A DNA stretch of 53,200 bases from Gammaproteobacteria bacterium (lineage in GTDB: Bacteria > Pseudomonadota > Gammaproteobacteria > Pseudomonadales > Pseudomonadaceae), in NCBI GenBank assembly GCA_018826895.1, contig JAHJYA010000124.1, positions 1 through 53,200 on the forward strand, read 5' to 3'. The translations under genes and the position numbers were made by a program. Positions 34,928 to 43,490 of the stretch are shown piece by piece. Below the pieces are notes generated by a model, which was not told the origin of the DNA, searched no databases, and saw only the letters and a list, made by a program, of their open reading frames with translations. Within the stretch, counting starts at the first letter, position 1, and each line of letters starts with the position of its first letter.

Positions 34928-35764
34928 CTAGAGCAGCAAAGTCCAGACCGCAAACACGGCGTACCAGAGCACTGCCGCGCGAACCAGCAACTGCCACAAC
35001 TGGTCGAGGGTGCCGACACCTGCCTCGCCAATCACCGGTTCAGGAATCTCACTGGCCGCCCGGCCCACGCTGTAGACCAACTGAGCGGCGCCAATGTCCC
35101 AGCTCAGCAACTCGTGCAACAGCACGCGGCTGACGCCGACAAAGTTGCCGACCAGAGCGAAACTCGCCCCCAGCACTCGCGCCGGTAACCAGTCGAAGGC
35201 ATGCCGCCATTGGCCGGCCTGCTCACGCAGGAGGGGATGCTGGGCATGCTCCACGGTCAGCGCCAACAACCGGTAAGCCAGTGCAGCCAAAGGCCCCAGC
35301 AGCGCGTACCAGAAGATCACCGCAAAAAAGCTCTGGTAGGCCTGCCAGACCAGATGCTTCTGTACGCTCTGCAACAGCGCGGGCTCGCTCTCGGCCTCCA
35401 GAGCCAGGTCGCGCTGCGCCACCAGATAAGCAGCTTCGCTGTCGCCGCGCCGCCAGCTGTCACGGAACGGCCCCAGCGCCGCCTGCAGGTCGCCGCGCCC
35501 CAGGCTGTAGACCACCACCAGCAGATGCACCGGCAAGGCCAGCCAGCCATAAGCCAGCGGGGACAGCACCACCAACAGCAACGCCAGAACCAGCAACGGC
35601 GCCGCCACAACCGTTAGCAGCGCCAACCAGGGCTGACCCTCGCCCTGGATGCGCGCCTCGGCTCGCGCCAGCAGGCGCAACCAAGGCCCGTCCTGCTGGA
35701 TCACGGCACGCCAGGCGGAAAACTTCTCTACCCAGAGCACCAGCAACAACACCAGAAAACTCAT
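34928..35764 (-). CDS. ampE: AmpE inner-membrane protein
   Basis: 278 residues, the AmpE/CobD-related integral membrane family. It starts MSFLVLLLVLWVEKF and has about four membrane segments ('LLTVVAAPLLVLALLLVVL', 'SFFAVIFWYALLGPLAALAYR', the C-terminal 'AVLWYAVFAVWTLLL'). 'FDWLPARVLGASFALVGNF' is a typical AmpE stretch. It is encoded with ampD as in Enterobacteria and Pseudomonas, with a four-base ATGA overlap. Genetically it is linked to beta-lactamase induction, but its biochemical role is unclear. Confidence 0.94.
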   Translation of the reverse strand: MSFLVLLLVLWVEKFSAWRAVIQQDGPWLRLLARAEARIQGEGQPWLALLTVVAAPLLVLALLLVVLSPLAYGWLALPVHLLVVVYSLGRGDLQAALGPFRDSWRRGDSEAAYLVAQRDLALEAESEPALLQSVQKHLVWQAYQSFFAVIFWYALLGPLAALAYRLLALTVEHAQHPLLREQAGQWRHAFDWLPARVLGASFALVGNFVGVSRVLLHELLSWDIGAAQLVYSVGRAASEIPEPVIGEAGVGTLDQLWQLLVRAAVLWYAVFAVWTLLL

Positions 35765-36324
35765 AACAGTTCACTCCTGTCGGTCAATCCGCGGCGCAAT
35801 CGCAACCAGTCGAAGGCCGGCCCCGGATCGGTCTTACGCTCGGGCGCAATGTCGCAGTGCCCGCATATTCGCTCCAGCGTGATGGCCGGATGCACCCTTT
35901 GCAACTCGCGGGTCAGCGTAATCAATGCGGCATATTGCGCGTCGGTGTAGGGCAACTCATCCGTGCCTTCCAGCTCGATACCAACGGAAAAGTCATTGCA
36001 GTTCTCCCGCCCGGCAAAGCAGGACACCCCGGCATGCCAGGCACGCTCCAGGGTGGAGACAAACTGGGTGACCGCGCCGTCACGCTCGATCAGAAAATGC
36101 GCCGACACTTGCAAGTGCACGATCCCGGCAAAATACGGATGCGCCTCGCCACACAACTGATTCTGGAAAAACGCCTGCACCTGTCCCGTACCGAACTGGC
36201 CAGGAGGCAGACTGATATTGTGGATCACCAACAGGGACACCTCAGCGTCCGGTCGCACATTGCAATTGGGCGACGGGCAACGCTGCACACCCTGGCACCA
36301 GCCACTGTGGGAATCGAGCTGCAT
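35761..36324 (-). CDS. ampD: N-acetyl-anhydromuramyl-L-alanine amidase
   Basis: 187 residues from the ATG at 36324, chosen because AAGGAG lies seven bases upstream and the family starts 'M-x-L-D-x-x-x-G-W-x-x-x-x-x-x-x-S-P-N'. This cytosolic zinc amidase cleaves recycled anhydro-muropeptides and so keeps the AmpR inducer low. The zinc ligands are visible as His35 ('LLVIHNISLPPG'), His156 ('ICGHCDIAP') and Asp166 ('RKTDPGPAFDW'). Loss of this protein derepresses ampC in species that have it; no ampC is in this window. Confidence 0.96.
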   Translation of the reverse strand: MQLDSHSGWCQGVQRCPSPNCNVRPDAEVSLLVIHNISLPPGQFGTGQVQAFFQNQLCGEAHPYFAGIVHLQVSAHFLIERDGAVTQFVSTLERAWHAGVSCFAGRENCNDFSVGIELEGTDELPYTDAQYAALITLTRELQRVHPAITLERICGHCDIAPERKTDPGPAFDWLRLRRGLTDRSELL

Positions 36325-36426
36325 ACAGGCTCCTTGGACAGGCCCACACTCTAGCAGCCCGCCAGCCAGACGGGCACCCATGCCAGGTGACCGTACCGTG
36401 GCGACTCAGCAACAAAGCGATACCTG

Positions 36427-36501
36427 TGTAGGAGCGAAGGTGGGCGCCTAGCCTTTATTCGCGATTGTGCCGCGAATTTCGTGAATAAATTCGCTCCTAC
36501 A
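36427..36501. repeat. REP-like palindrome 5' of ampD
   Basis: TGTAGGAGCGAAGGTGGGCGCCTAGCCTTTATTCGCGA faces GCGAATTTCGTGAATAAATTCGCTCCTACA. The two arms come from different sub-variants. Confidence 0.8.
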
Positions 36502-36530
36502 GATATGCAACAGCCTATTGGGACAGAGCC

Positions 36531-36560
36531 AAACAAAAACGCCGCCCCAAAGGGCGGCGT
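36531..36560 (-). terminator. Rho-independent terminator of the DUF1631 gene
   Basis: On the minus strand ACGCCGCCC-TTTG-GGGCGGCGT is followed by TTTTGTTT. It is the first strong hairpin after the stop at 36588. Confidence 0.88.
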
Positions 36561-36587
36561 CATTGCAACATCGACGAGCGAGTAACG

Positions 36588-38885
36588 CTAAGCGCCCTTG
36601 ATCCGGCGTAAGTTGCCGATTACCGACTCCAATGCACGATCAAACAACAGCGCATCGTCGAGCAGGCGGATGGCATTGCGGCGGAACTCCACGGCCAGGC
36701 CCATGCGGGTCTTTTCCAGCACCTTCATGCCGGTGCGGTTGACGAAAATGTACTTGCCGGTGGGCTTGATGATCGCCGCCAGCTTGCAACGCAGCTTGTG
36801 CTCTTCGTCTTCCTGGAACTCGACCCAGCTACCGACACGCAGGTTATCCACCTGCACCACCGCTTCATCGTCATCCGGCAAGACGGTTTCGGGTTCCGGC
36901 GAACGGCTCTCGCCCGGTGCGATCAACACAATCTCCTCGACCACCTCGACCATCGCCGGCATATCCAGCTCTTCTTCAGTTGGCGGCAGCTCAAGCAACG
37001 GCAGGCTCAGCTCGTCTGCATCCGTAGCAATCTGCTCGTCATTCGCCGGGGCCTTCTCGGCCTCTGGCACCACCCGCTTGAAGCGCTGGAAGGCCTGCAC
37101 ATGCAGCACCTCCAGTTGGTTGAAGAATTCCCCAGTGGAGAAGGGATCAAACGCCGCGCTGGCCATGCCCTCGCGCAACGACTTGAGCAAGCCTGGCACC
37201 AACTCCAGCAAACGCATGCGCGACTGCGGGTCTTCATGGGGCTCGACGCTCCACACCAAGTCATCCATGGTCGCCAATGCCGCTTCCCACTCCGGCGAAT
37301 TCACGCCGTGTTTCAAGCAGCTGAGCATCAGTACCTTGCTCCAGGCATCCTGCAACAGACGCACCACCACCTCCGGCAGCGTGCGCCCCAGCAGGCGCTC
37401 GTTCAGCGCATGCTCCACCTCGCGGCGGGCCAGCTCGGCGCGGGCACTGCCTTCCTCGGCGTCACGGGTGCGCTGCTCCAGAAGCTCGCTACGACGCCGC
37501 TCATCCCCGGTAAATGCCAGGAAATCGGCCAACAGTTCGGAAAAAATCGTTGGATCATCGACAAAGTCATTGAGCAGACGCTGCACCACCTGCTCAATCT
37601 TCAGGTACAGACTGTCGCGCTGCGCCTCATCTTGGTCACCCCACCCCAATGCGGCGGAGGCGATCTCGTTGAGCAGGCGACGCGCCGGATGGCTGCCACG
37701 GCTGAAAAAGGTCTTGTCGAGCACTGCGACCTTGAGCATGGGAATCTGCAGCCGACCGATCAAGGCCTTCAGCGAATCCGGCAAGGTGCGGTCATCAAGA
37801 ATGAACTCAAACAGCATCGACACCAGATTGATCACATCTTCATCGACTTCCCCCACCACCCGCGCCTTGCCACTCTTGGCACTGGCGCGGCTGAGGAGCT
37901 GTTCGAGCTGCTCACGCAGGTCAAAGTCATCACTGACTTGCACCGGTGCACGCTGCTGCATGTGCGACAGCAGGCGCATCAGGTCGTTGCTGGTAATCGG
38001 CATGGCATCGGCAGGTACATCGCGCTGCGGCACGACACTGCCACGCGCCTGGGACAGCAACGCCTGTAGCGCACCGAACACCTCGCGCACGCCCTCATCG
38101 CCCAGTTCGCCGTCAAAGGTCTCCTGCACACTGGCCGTCTCGCCCGGCGAGCGGCCAGCCGGTGCACGAACGTTGGCGCGACGCGGCGGAGTCGATTTCA
38201 ACTCAGGCAGTACGCCGGCCTGGACCAACGCTTGGTTGGCATCGGCATACAGTTGCCCGACGTCACCCAGTACGTATTTTTCGAATAGCTTGAGAATGAT
38301 CAGTTTGACGCGGATCTCCACCCCCAGGCTGCTGCACGCCTGAAGAAAGAACCCCACCAATGCCGCAGGACCGAGCGGGTTGCTCTTGTCATCCAGCTTC
38401 TTGCTGACCATGGCATTCAAGCGGGTGGTCAGGTGCCCAAGCGACAGGCTGTCGCGGCTCATGACCTTGGCGACCATGGCGTCCTGGGCGACCGACTCTT
38501 CCAGCTCGTCGTTCTGCACCAGCGACAGGCTGTCGTAGCTCACCGCATCGAGCGGCGCCGGCCGACCAATTTCATATTGGTTAAGGGTGGCGAATGCCTC
38601 GAAGACATTCTGCAAGAAGCCGCGTTCGATGCTCTTGCGCTTGAGGCGCAAGTCGCGCATCGCCTCGAAGAAGGCATTCTGCTCGGCATTACTGGTGGCC
38701 CGATCCGCCATCTCGAAGAGCGTATCATCGGCGTTGTCGAACAACGCCTGCAGCGCTTGCTTGAGCTGCACAGCAGCCTTGTCACGCACTTGAATGAGCG
38801 CCACGGGCAGTCTTCCTACCGGCGAAGTGGGCGGGTGCTCAGAGGCCACCTTGGTGAGGTGGACCACGTTCGCATCAGTCTTCAT
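36588..38885 (-). CDS. DUF1631 family protein
   Basis: 765 residues, soluble and mostly helical, with no signal peptide. The sequence fits the DUF1631 family ('LKQALQALFDNADDTLFEMADRA', 'LEESVAQDAMVAKVMSRD'). Long acidic and Gln-rich helices alternate, and a Glu/Pro-rich linker (about 620-670) leads to a small beta-rich C-terminal module ('DNLRVGSWVEF...KCKLAAIIKPTGKYIFVNRTGMKV') resembling PilZ-like barrels of this family, though without the canonical c-di-GMP motifs. P. aeruginosa has the same gene between ampD and nadC (PA4523). Function unknown; c-di-GMP-related signalling is only a guess. Confidence 0.85.
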   Translation of the reverse strand: MKTDANVVHLTKVASEHPPTSPVGRLPVALIQVRDKAAVQLKQALQALFDNADDTLFEMADRATSNAEQNAFFEAMRDLRLKRKSIERGFLQNVFEAFATLNQYEIGRPAPLDAVSYDSLSLVQNDELEESVAQDAMVAKVMSRDSLSLGHLTTRLNAMVSKKLDDKSNPLGPAALVGFFLQACSSLGVEIRVKLIILKLFEKYVLGDVGQLYADANQALVQAGVLPELKSTPPRRANVRAPAGRSPGETASVQETFDGELGDEGVREVFGALQALLSQARGSVVPQRDVPADAMPITSNDLMRLLSHMQQRAPVQVSDDFDLREQLEQLLSRASAKSGKARVVGEVDEDVINLVSMLFEFILDDRTLPDSLKALIGRLQIPMLKVAVLDKTFFSRGSHPARRLLNEIASAALGWGDQDEAQRDSLYLKIEQVVQRLLNDFVDDPTIFSELLADFLAFTGDERRRSELLEQRTRDAEEGSARAELARREVEHALNERLLGRTLPEVVVRLLQDAWSKVLMLSCLKHGVNSPEWEAALATMDDLVWSVEPHEDPQSRMRLLELVPGLLKSLREGMASAAFDPFSTGEFFNQLEVLHVQAFQRFKRVVPEAEKAPANDEQIATDADELSLPLLELPPTEEELDMPAMVEVVEEIVLIAPGESRSPEPETVLPDDDEAVVQVDNLRVGSWVEFQEDEEHKLRCKLAAIIKPTGKYIFVNRTGMKVLEKTRMGLAVEFRRNAIRLLDDALLFDRALESVIGNLRRIKGA

Positions 38886-39258
38886 TACGAGTCTCCTGCA
38901 GACTGCCCCTCTTGGGCGACCCGACCTGCGCAGCGATCACACCGAACGTCGTCCGTAACGTCAAAGGCCTGGCGTCAACATTCATAGGTTTGGGGTCATT
39001 ATAGGGATGTCCAGCGGCATACCAAGCAGGCATTTCTCGCAGACATGACCCACGTCACAGATGCGCATCACTTGCTCGCTTGGTCCAATTTCTATGGACT
39101 CAGCGAGACGCTGCCGGTTCAGCCCCAGCCCTTCAACCACATAACAAGCCGACGAACGACACCTGCCTGCACAACACTCGTTTGTGCAGCATAGACGGCA
39201 ACCGTACCTGCGCCCGGCCACAGCCCCTATAATCGCCGCTCTGCCCGTGGAGCCTTAT
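38886..39258. other. Divergent spacer between DUF1631 and nadC
   Basis: 373 bases without a visible gene or strong hairpin. It must hold the divergent promoters of the two flanking genes. I could not assign -35/-10 elements with confidence. Confidence 0.6.
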
Positions 39259-40107
39259 ATGCCCAACCTGACCCTTGCCGACCTGACCGCCGAAATCACC
39301 AGCAACGTGCGCCACGCCCTGGCCGAAGACATCGGCAGCGGCGACCTGACAGCACAACTGATTCCCGCCGAGCGCCTGGCCCAGGCGCGCGTGATCACCC
39401 GCGACGCAGCCGTTATCTGCGGCACAGCCTGGGTCGACGGAGTCTTTCGTCAGCTCGACCCGCGCGTGGCCGTGCACTGGCAGGTGCGCGATGGCGAACG
39501 GGTGCAACCCGACCAAGTACTGTTCACCCTCGAAGGCCCGGCCCGCGCTCTGCTCACCGGTGAGCGCAGCGCCCTGAACTTCCTGCAGACACTCTCCGCC
39601 GTGGCCACCCGCAGCCAGTTCTACGCCGACTTAGTCGCCGGCACCGCCGTAAAACTGCTCGACACCCGTAAAACCCTGCCCGGCCTGCGCCTGGCGCAAA
39701 AATACGCCGTCACCTGCGGCGGCTGCCACAACCACCGCATCGGTCTCTACGACGCCTTCCTGATCAAGGAAAACCACATCGCCGCCTGCGGCGGCATCGC
39801 CCAGGCAGTTGCCGCCGCACGGCGCATCGCACCCGGCAAACCGGTAGAAGTAGAAGTGGAAAACCTCGAAGAACTGCACCTGGCCCTGGAGGCCGGCGCC
39901 GACATCATCATGCTTGATGAACTGTCCCTGGACGACATGCGCCGCGCCGTCACCCTCACCGCCGGCCGCGCCAAACTCGAAGCCTCGGGCGGAGTGAACG
40001 AACATACCCTGCGCGCCATTGCCGAAACTGGCGTGGACTATGTGTCGCTTGGGACGCTGACTAAAGATGTGAAGGCGGTTGATCTGTCGATGCGGCTGGC
40101 GTTGTAA
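39259..40107 (+). CDS. nadC: Nicotinate-nucleotide pyrophosphorylase (quinolinate phosphoribosyltransferase)
   Basis: 282 residues from the ATG at 39259 ([13 protein letters not shown] upstream). It converts quinolinate and PRPP to nicotinate mononucleotide in NAD synthesis. Typical stretches are '[15 protein letters not shown]', '[20 protein letters not shown]', '[19 protein letters not shown]', '[13 protein letters not shown]', '[11 protein letters not shown]', 'IIMLDELS' and '[31 protein letters not shown]' (region 39982-40074). Its position next to the pil cluster is the classical Pseudomonas arrangement (nadC-pilA). Confidence 0.97.
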   Translation: MPNLTLADLTAEITSNVRHALAEDIGSGDLTAQLIPAERLAQARVITRDAAVICGTAWVDGVFRQLDPRVAVHWQVRDGERVQPDQVLFTLEGPARALLTGERSALNFLQTLSAVATRSQFYADLVAGTAVKLLDTRKTLPGLRLAQKYAVTCGGCHNHRIGLYDAFLIKENHIAACGGIAQAVAAARRIAPGKPVEVEVENLEELHLALEAGADIIMLDELSLDDMRRAVTLTAGRAKLEASGGVNEHTLRAIAETGVDYVSLGTLTKDVKAVDLSMRLAL

Positions 40108-40930
40108 GCGCAACTTCGCGGCAGCTTGGGTCGGGCGCGGAGACACCTGAGAAACTACAATCACCTTCGCCGAAATAAAGCAAAGTATGCCGGCATGCAC
40201 AAAAAACTCGCAAGCAATTATCCCGAGTCAAAATTAATTTGATTATGGTTGATTGCTTTAAGAAAAATGCACAAGCCCCAGAAGGGTACAAGTATTAATT
40301 TGGCATGAAGACACATTTGCGTCGATGACGGGTCGGGATTAGTGTACAGCCTAGCAGGCACGACAGCTAACATTGCAGTTTGTTTTCTAAATCGAGAAAT
40401 TTCTGCACAGCGAGAAAAAACGGTCTGTGCCGACGCGGGCTAAGCCGGCATCGAGAAGCGACCAAAACATGCAGATCGCGAAGCAATCGGCTAAGCTGCC
40501 AACACCGCAGTGCGTACAAGACGCTGAGCAAAATCAGCACAATATAATAAAACTAAGGCGCAAGATCGAGAAAGTCAAAGCCAAAGCGCGCGTCAATTTT
40601 CGAGCATCTGCTCCGGGTGACCAAGCATAAAATTCTGTTATGCGAAAACACGCTTCCGTGACCTAAAGAAGAACACAGCGTAGTTGTTTACCCTGCTCAC
40701 ACTGTCGAACTTCTGAATGGCGCACAGATATTTTCTGGCAAATAGTAGAGGGTAGTCTTAGTATGAAAATAGCCACTGCAAGTTGCTTGCGGCGTCTACA
40801 AATACAATACAGAAGCATGTGGGCACTTTGATTACGCATGATAAAATCGCAGCTTTCAAAACTGGCAAGGATTAAAAACCAACCAGCCGCAAGTAACCAA
40901 CCAGCTTTTGCCAAGACCATTAAAGCCCCA
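40108..40930. other. 823-bp AT-rich stretch without a recognisable gene
   Basis: It lies between nadC and the pilin-linked transferase. Base composition drops sharply after nadC. The longest frames here (67 residues at 40427-40630, and one overlapping the transferase) have neither a good ribosome site nor a familiar protein pattern. It is probably foreign DNA brought in with the pilin cassette, or the decayed remains of accessory genes. Confidence 0.6.
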
Positions 40931-42328
40931 CTAATTCTTCCCAGCCAAAGGAAGAATATCAGAAACCTTAAATCGCACCCAAGGCACCTTACCGGTAGCA
41001 TAATACAGGCCTTTTTCATACTGATTACGGAAGCGCGGCTCATGATCACCAACCAACAATACATCCACACCTGACATATCTGGACTGCGCAAAAGTTCCC
41101 CAAGAGCAGAAAAATACTGCGCCTGCAGCTTAAAATTTCGACACGACTCGCTACTAGGATCAATATTAAACTTAGAACAAGGCACTAAATCGACAAAAAG
41201 ATCACGCTCATCATATATTGAGTGGGTATTCAAAGTTAACCAATAAAAAAAGCGCTTTCCTTTAACCCGAAAAAACCCTTCAACTCGATCACGCAAATCC
41301 ACATCACAGGCACCGGGGAAAGAATAGCAACGACGTTCCGGCAACATATCTTCAAAAAAAACATCTTCAGAAAACCCGGCTCCAGAATACCAGTCTCTAC
41401 GATCATACATCATACCAGTAGCCCCATGCATGGCATGGGTTTTATAACCAGCAGAATCTAATTGCGCGGGCAGGCATGTCTTCAAGCGATTGTATGCATC
41501 ACGAAAACCGAAATGATTAGGGTGCAGGCGACATAACTCGCGCAACTCTGCAGCAACTGTCGCCCCCTTAAAGTATAACTCCCCAGTCTTGAGTTCCACA
41601 ATTGGAGCAGATCTGAGGAAGCTCAACAAATAATCATTAACCTCTGAATTATTTGCCATTCCCCATGACTCATTGACTATCAACAACAGCCGCTCACCCA
41701 GCAAACCTTCTTGCCATTCCGAGCGCCACTGATCGGAAGCGGCTTTTCCATAGTACTCACCCAACGCACTATCCGCTCCGGAAAAATTACTCAAAAAAGG
41801 AGAAAGCCTGCCATTAAAGAAAACAGCGGACTGGCTACTTATAGCATTAAGATCAGCAACTCGCCAAAAACGACTTCTATCCTCGACACTTTCAACCTGA
41901 AACCAAAAAAAACCTAAAAGCAACACGAAAAGAGAAGATTCGCGAACCAATTTATGCCGTATACGATATAAAAAAAACACCCCTAAAAAAACAATTAAGA
42001 CAGCGCACACCAACCACACCCTATAACTAACCGGCGCAACCCATATAAAGCTTGACAAGTAAAGCAGATCCTCAAAACGCATGAAAGGAAAAACCTGCAC
42101 AACCATACTCAAAAAATCAATCGACATCATAAAAATCAATAAAAAGACACTCAATCGCCAACAACCTAGCGTCAGCGCAGCCAAAACAAAAAAATAGTCA
42201 ATATTCAGCGCCGTACGCCCTACTCCAAAATACTCAGACGCCCCCCAAAGCAGCATATTTGGCATAACTACAGCTAACAATAGCGCGGAAATGATTCCCT
42301 GCAGAAAAATTAAAAAACTCCATTTCAT
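40931..42328 (-). CDS. Membrane transferase of the alkaline phosphatase/sulfatase superfamily, pilin-linked
   Basis: 465 residues from the ATG at 42328 (a TTG at 42346 is possible; neither has a strong ribosome site). About four or five membrane segments fill residues 1-145. The periplasmic domain follows, with a metal site 'IVNESWG' (Glu220), probable nucleophile Thr257 in 'FKGATVAAELRELC', 'WLTLNTHS' (His369) and 'VGDHEPRF' (427-433). This is the layout of LtaS, MdoB and phosphoethanolamine transferases, which move a phospholipid head group onto an acceptor. It is AT-rich (37% G+C at 41881-41940) and directly follows two pilin genes. I infer that it may decorate pilin or a surface glycan; the acceptor is unproven. 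Confidence 0.72.
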   Translation of the reverse strand: MKWSFLIFLQGIISALLLAVVMPNMLLWGASEYFGVGRTALNIDYFFVLAALTLGCWRLSVFLLIFMMSIDFLSMVVQVFPFMRFEDLLYLSSFIWVAPVSYRVWLVCAVLIVFLGVFFLYRIRHKLVRESSLFVLLLGFFWFQVESVEDRSRFWRVADLNAISSQSAVFFNGRLSPFLSNFSGADSALGEYYGKAASDQWRSEWQEGLLGERLLLIVNESWGMANNSEVNDYLLSFLRSAPIVELKTGELYFKGATVAAELRELCRLHPNHFGFRDAYNRLKTCLPAQLDSAGYKTHAMHGATGMMYDRRDWYSGAGFSEDVFFEDMLPERRCYSFPGACDVDLRDRVEGFFRVKGKRFFYWLTLNTHSIYDERDLFVDLVPCSKFNIDPSSESCRNFKLQAQYFSALGELLRSPDMSGVDVLLVGDHEPRFRNQYEKGLYYATGKVPWVRFKVSDILPLAGKN

Positions 42329-42368
42329 TTTAATTATCGGCCCCAAAAAACCACATCAATCAGAATAA

Positions 42369-42779
42369 TCATGAACCTACACCGGCACCTTGGCGACACA
42401 AACGATCATCACCTCGCCCCGCTGAAACAACCGAATACTCAACCAGACCTCCAACGCCCAATACAGCGGTCACCTCACAAAAGTCGTCGCGACTACGCCA
42501 AATCAGACTGAACGCTTGGCCTTGCGCAGGGGCAGGTACAATCGTTAACTCAACCAATTTGTCCGCATCCTGCTGCAATCCTTCACACCTCCCCAGTTGC
42601 TGACAAATTATCGCCTTGCTATAAAAAGCCGAAATCCCTTTCATTGCAGAACCTCCAGAAGTCACAACCATAAAATCTCGATACAAGGGAATAGAAAAAG
42701 CTGCCAACACACCTATGATTGCTACTACGACAATAAGCTCTACCAAGGTGAAACCTTGCGCACCTCGCACATTCAACAT
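42369..42779 (-). CDS. Second type IV pilin, PilAII-like
   Basis: 136 residues from the ATG at 42779 (MLNVRGAQG then FTLVELIVVVAIIG), giving a nine-residue leader cut by PilD. A start at 42803 would add eight residues but abuts the pilA terminator. It is a paralogue of the upstream pilin: 'SGGSAMKGISAFYSKAIIC' against '[19 protein letters not shown]', and the endings 'LCRQGAGVGS' and '[10 protein letters not shown]'. Four Cys allow two disulfides. In P. stutzeri a tandem second pilin (pilAII) lowers natural transformation, so this gene may have a similar modulatory role. Confidence 0.82.
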   Translation of the reverse strand: MLNVRGAQGFTLVELIVVVAIIGVLAAFSIPLYRDFMVVTSGGSAMKGISAFYSKAIICQQLGRCEGLQQDADKLVELTIVPAPAQGQAFSLIWRSRDDFCEVTAVLGVGGLVEYSVVSAGRGDDRLCRQGAGVGS

Positions 42780-42803
42780 ATCCCCACCTGATTTGACACT
42801 CAT

Positions 42804-42838
42804 TAAAAAGCGCCCTGCTACTTACGTAACAGGGCGCT
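42804..42838 (-). terminator. Rho-independent terminator of pilA
   Basis: On the minus strand AGCGCCCTG and CAGGGCGCT pair perfectly around a 12-base loop, followed by TTTTTA. It lies 26 bases after the pilA stop, immediately before the second pilin. Confidence 0.88.
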
Positions 42839-42863
42839 CTCCGTCTTGACTTTACAGTTTAAC

Positions 42864-43265
42864 TTAACTGCTCAAACCAGCACCTTCCTCACATTGTTCT
42901 TGAGTCGCCCCGGACCCAACATTCGTAGCAGTCCACACCACACTACCATCCACAGCAAAAACACCTTGAACACTGCAAGAGTCAGTTTGAAAAGTCAAAG
43001 TTGCAGGATTATCCTGAGTTGGTGCCGCGCCGGTAATACCCGCAGCAGTCAACTCAGCACCGATTGACCCACAACCTACGCCGGTCAGGATACAACCCTG
43101 AACCTTGGTGGCGAAGTTGGCCATACCTTTCATGGCCGCACCACCGTTGGCGGTGGCGATATAGTCCCGGTAAGCAGGAATGGCTACGGCGGCCAAAATA
43201 CCGATAATCGCAACCACGATCATCAATTCAATCAGGGTAAAACCTTTTTGAGCTTGGGCTTTCAT
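42864..43265 (-). CDS. pilA: Type IV major pilin
   Basis: 133 residues from the ATG at 43265 (AGGAG ten bases upstream). The leader MKAQAQKG is cut by PilD before Phe, with Glu5 of the mature protein in '[27 protein letters not shown]'. The C-terminal disulfide loop runs from Cys in '[10 protein letters not shown]' to '[11 protein letters not shown]'; a second Cys pair is in '[10 protein letters not shown]'. It ends in Ser-Ser, and in some P. aeruginosa pilins a C-terminal Ser is glycosylated. It is divergent from pilB and preceded by a sigma-54 promoter. It is the structural subunit for twitching, adhesion and DNA uptake. Confidence 0.95.
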   Translation of the reverse strand: MKAQAQKGFTLIELMIVVAIIGILAAVAIPAYRDYIATANGGAAMKGMANFATKVQGCILTGVGCGSIGAELTAAGITGAAPTQDNPATLTFQTDSCSVQGVFAVDGSVVWTATNVGSGATQEQCEEGAGLSS

Positions 43266-43315
43266 TTTGATATCTCCTAAGAAGTGTGTGCAGGCCTGTG
43301 ACCTGCAGAACACTC

Positions 43316-43331
43316 AGCATGCTTCGTGCCA
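43316..43331 (-). promoter_or_regulatory. Sigma-54 promoter of pilA
   Basis: On the minus strand TGGCACGAAGCATGCT has the GG-N10-GC core of RpoN promoters (consensus TGGCACG-N4-TTGCA). Its -12 element lies about 52 bases upstream of the pilA ATG. In Pseudomonas pilA is RpoN-dependent and activated by PilSR. Confidence 0.78.
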
Positions 43332-43490
43332 ACCTGAAAAATCACACAAGCCATAGCCTGTTCTTCTACTTTCATCTACCGAAACACTGCACATACAGGC
43401 AGTAGCTGCCATTTTTTGTCACCCATACTGGCTGCGTTTGGCAGGAGCGCGTAACTGGGCTATAAGGCACAGACTGTTGTGGAGCTTCAA

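Noticed and set aside
40427..40630. A 67-residue frame in the AT-rich tract after nadC.
   Set aside because: No ribosome site, no familiar pattern, and a Lys/Gln-rich composition expected of random AT-rich sequence. Kept only as part of the unassigned interval.
40663..41163. A 166-residue minus-strand frame rich in Leu, Ile, Phe and Cys.
   Set aside because: It overlaps the 3' end of the pilin-linked transferase in another frame and has no family resemblance.
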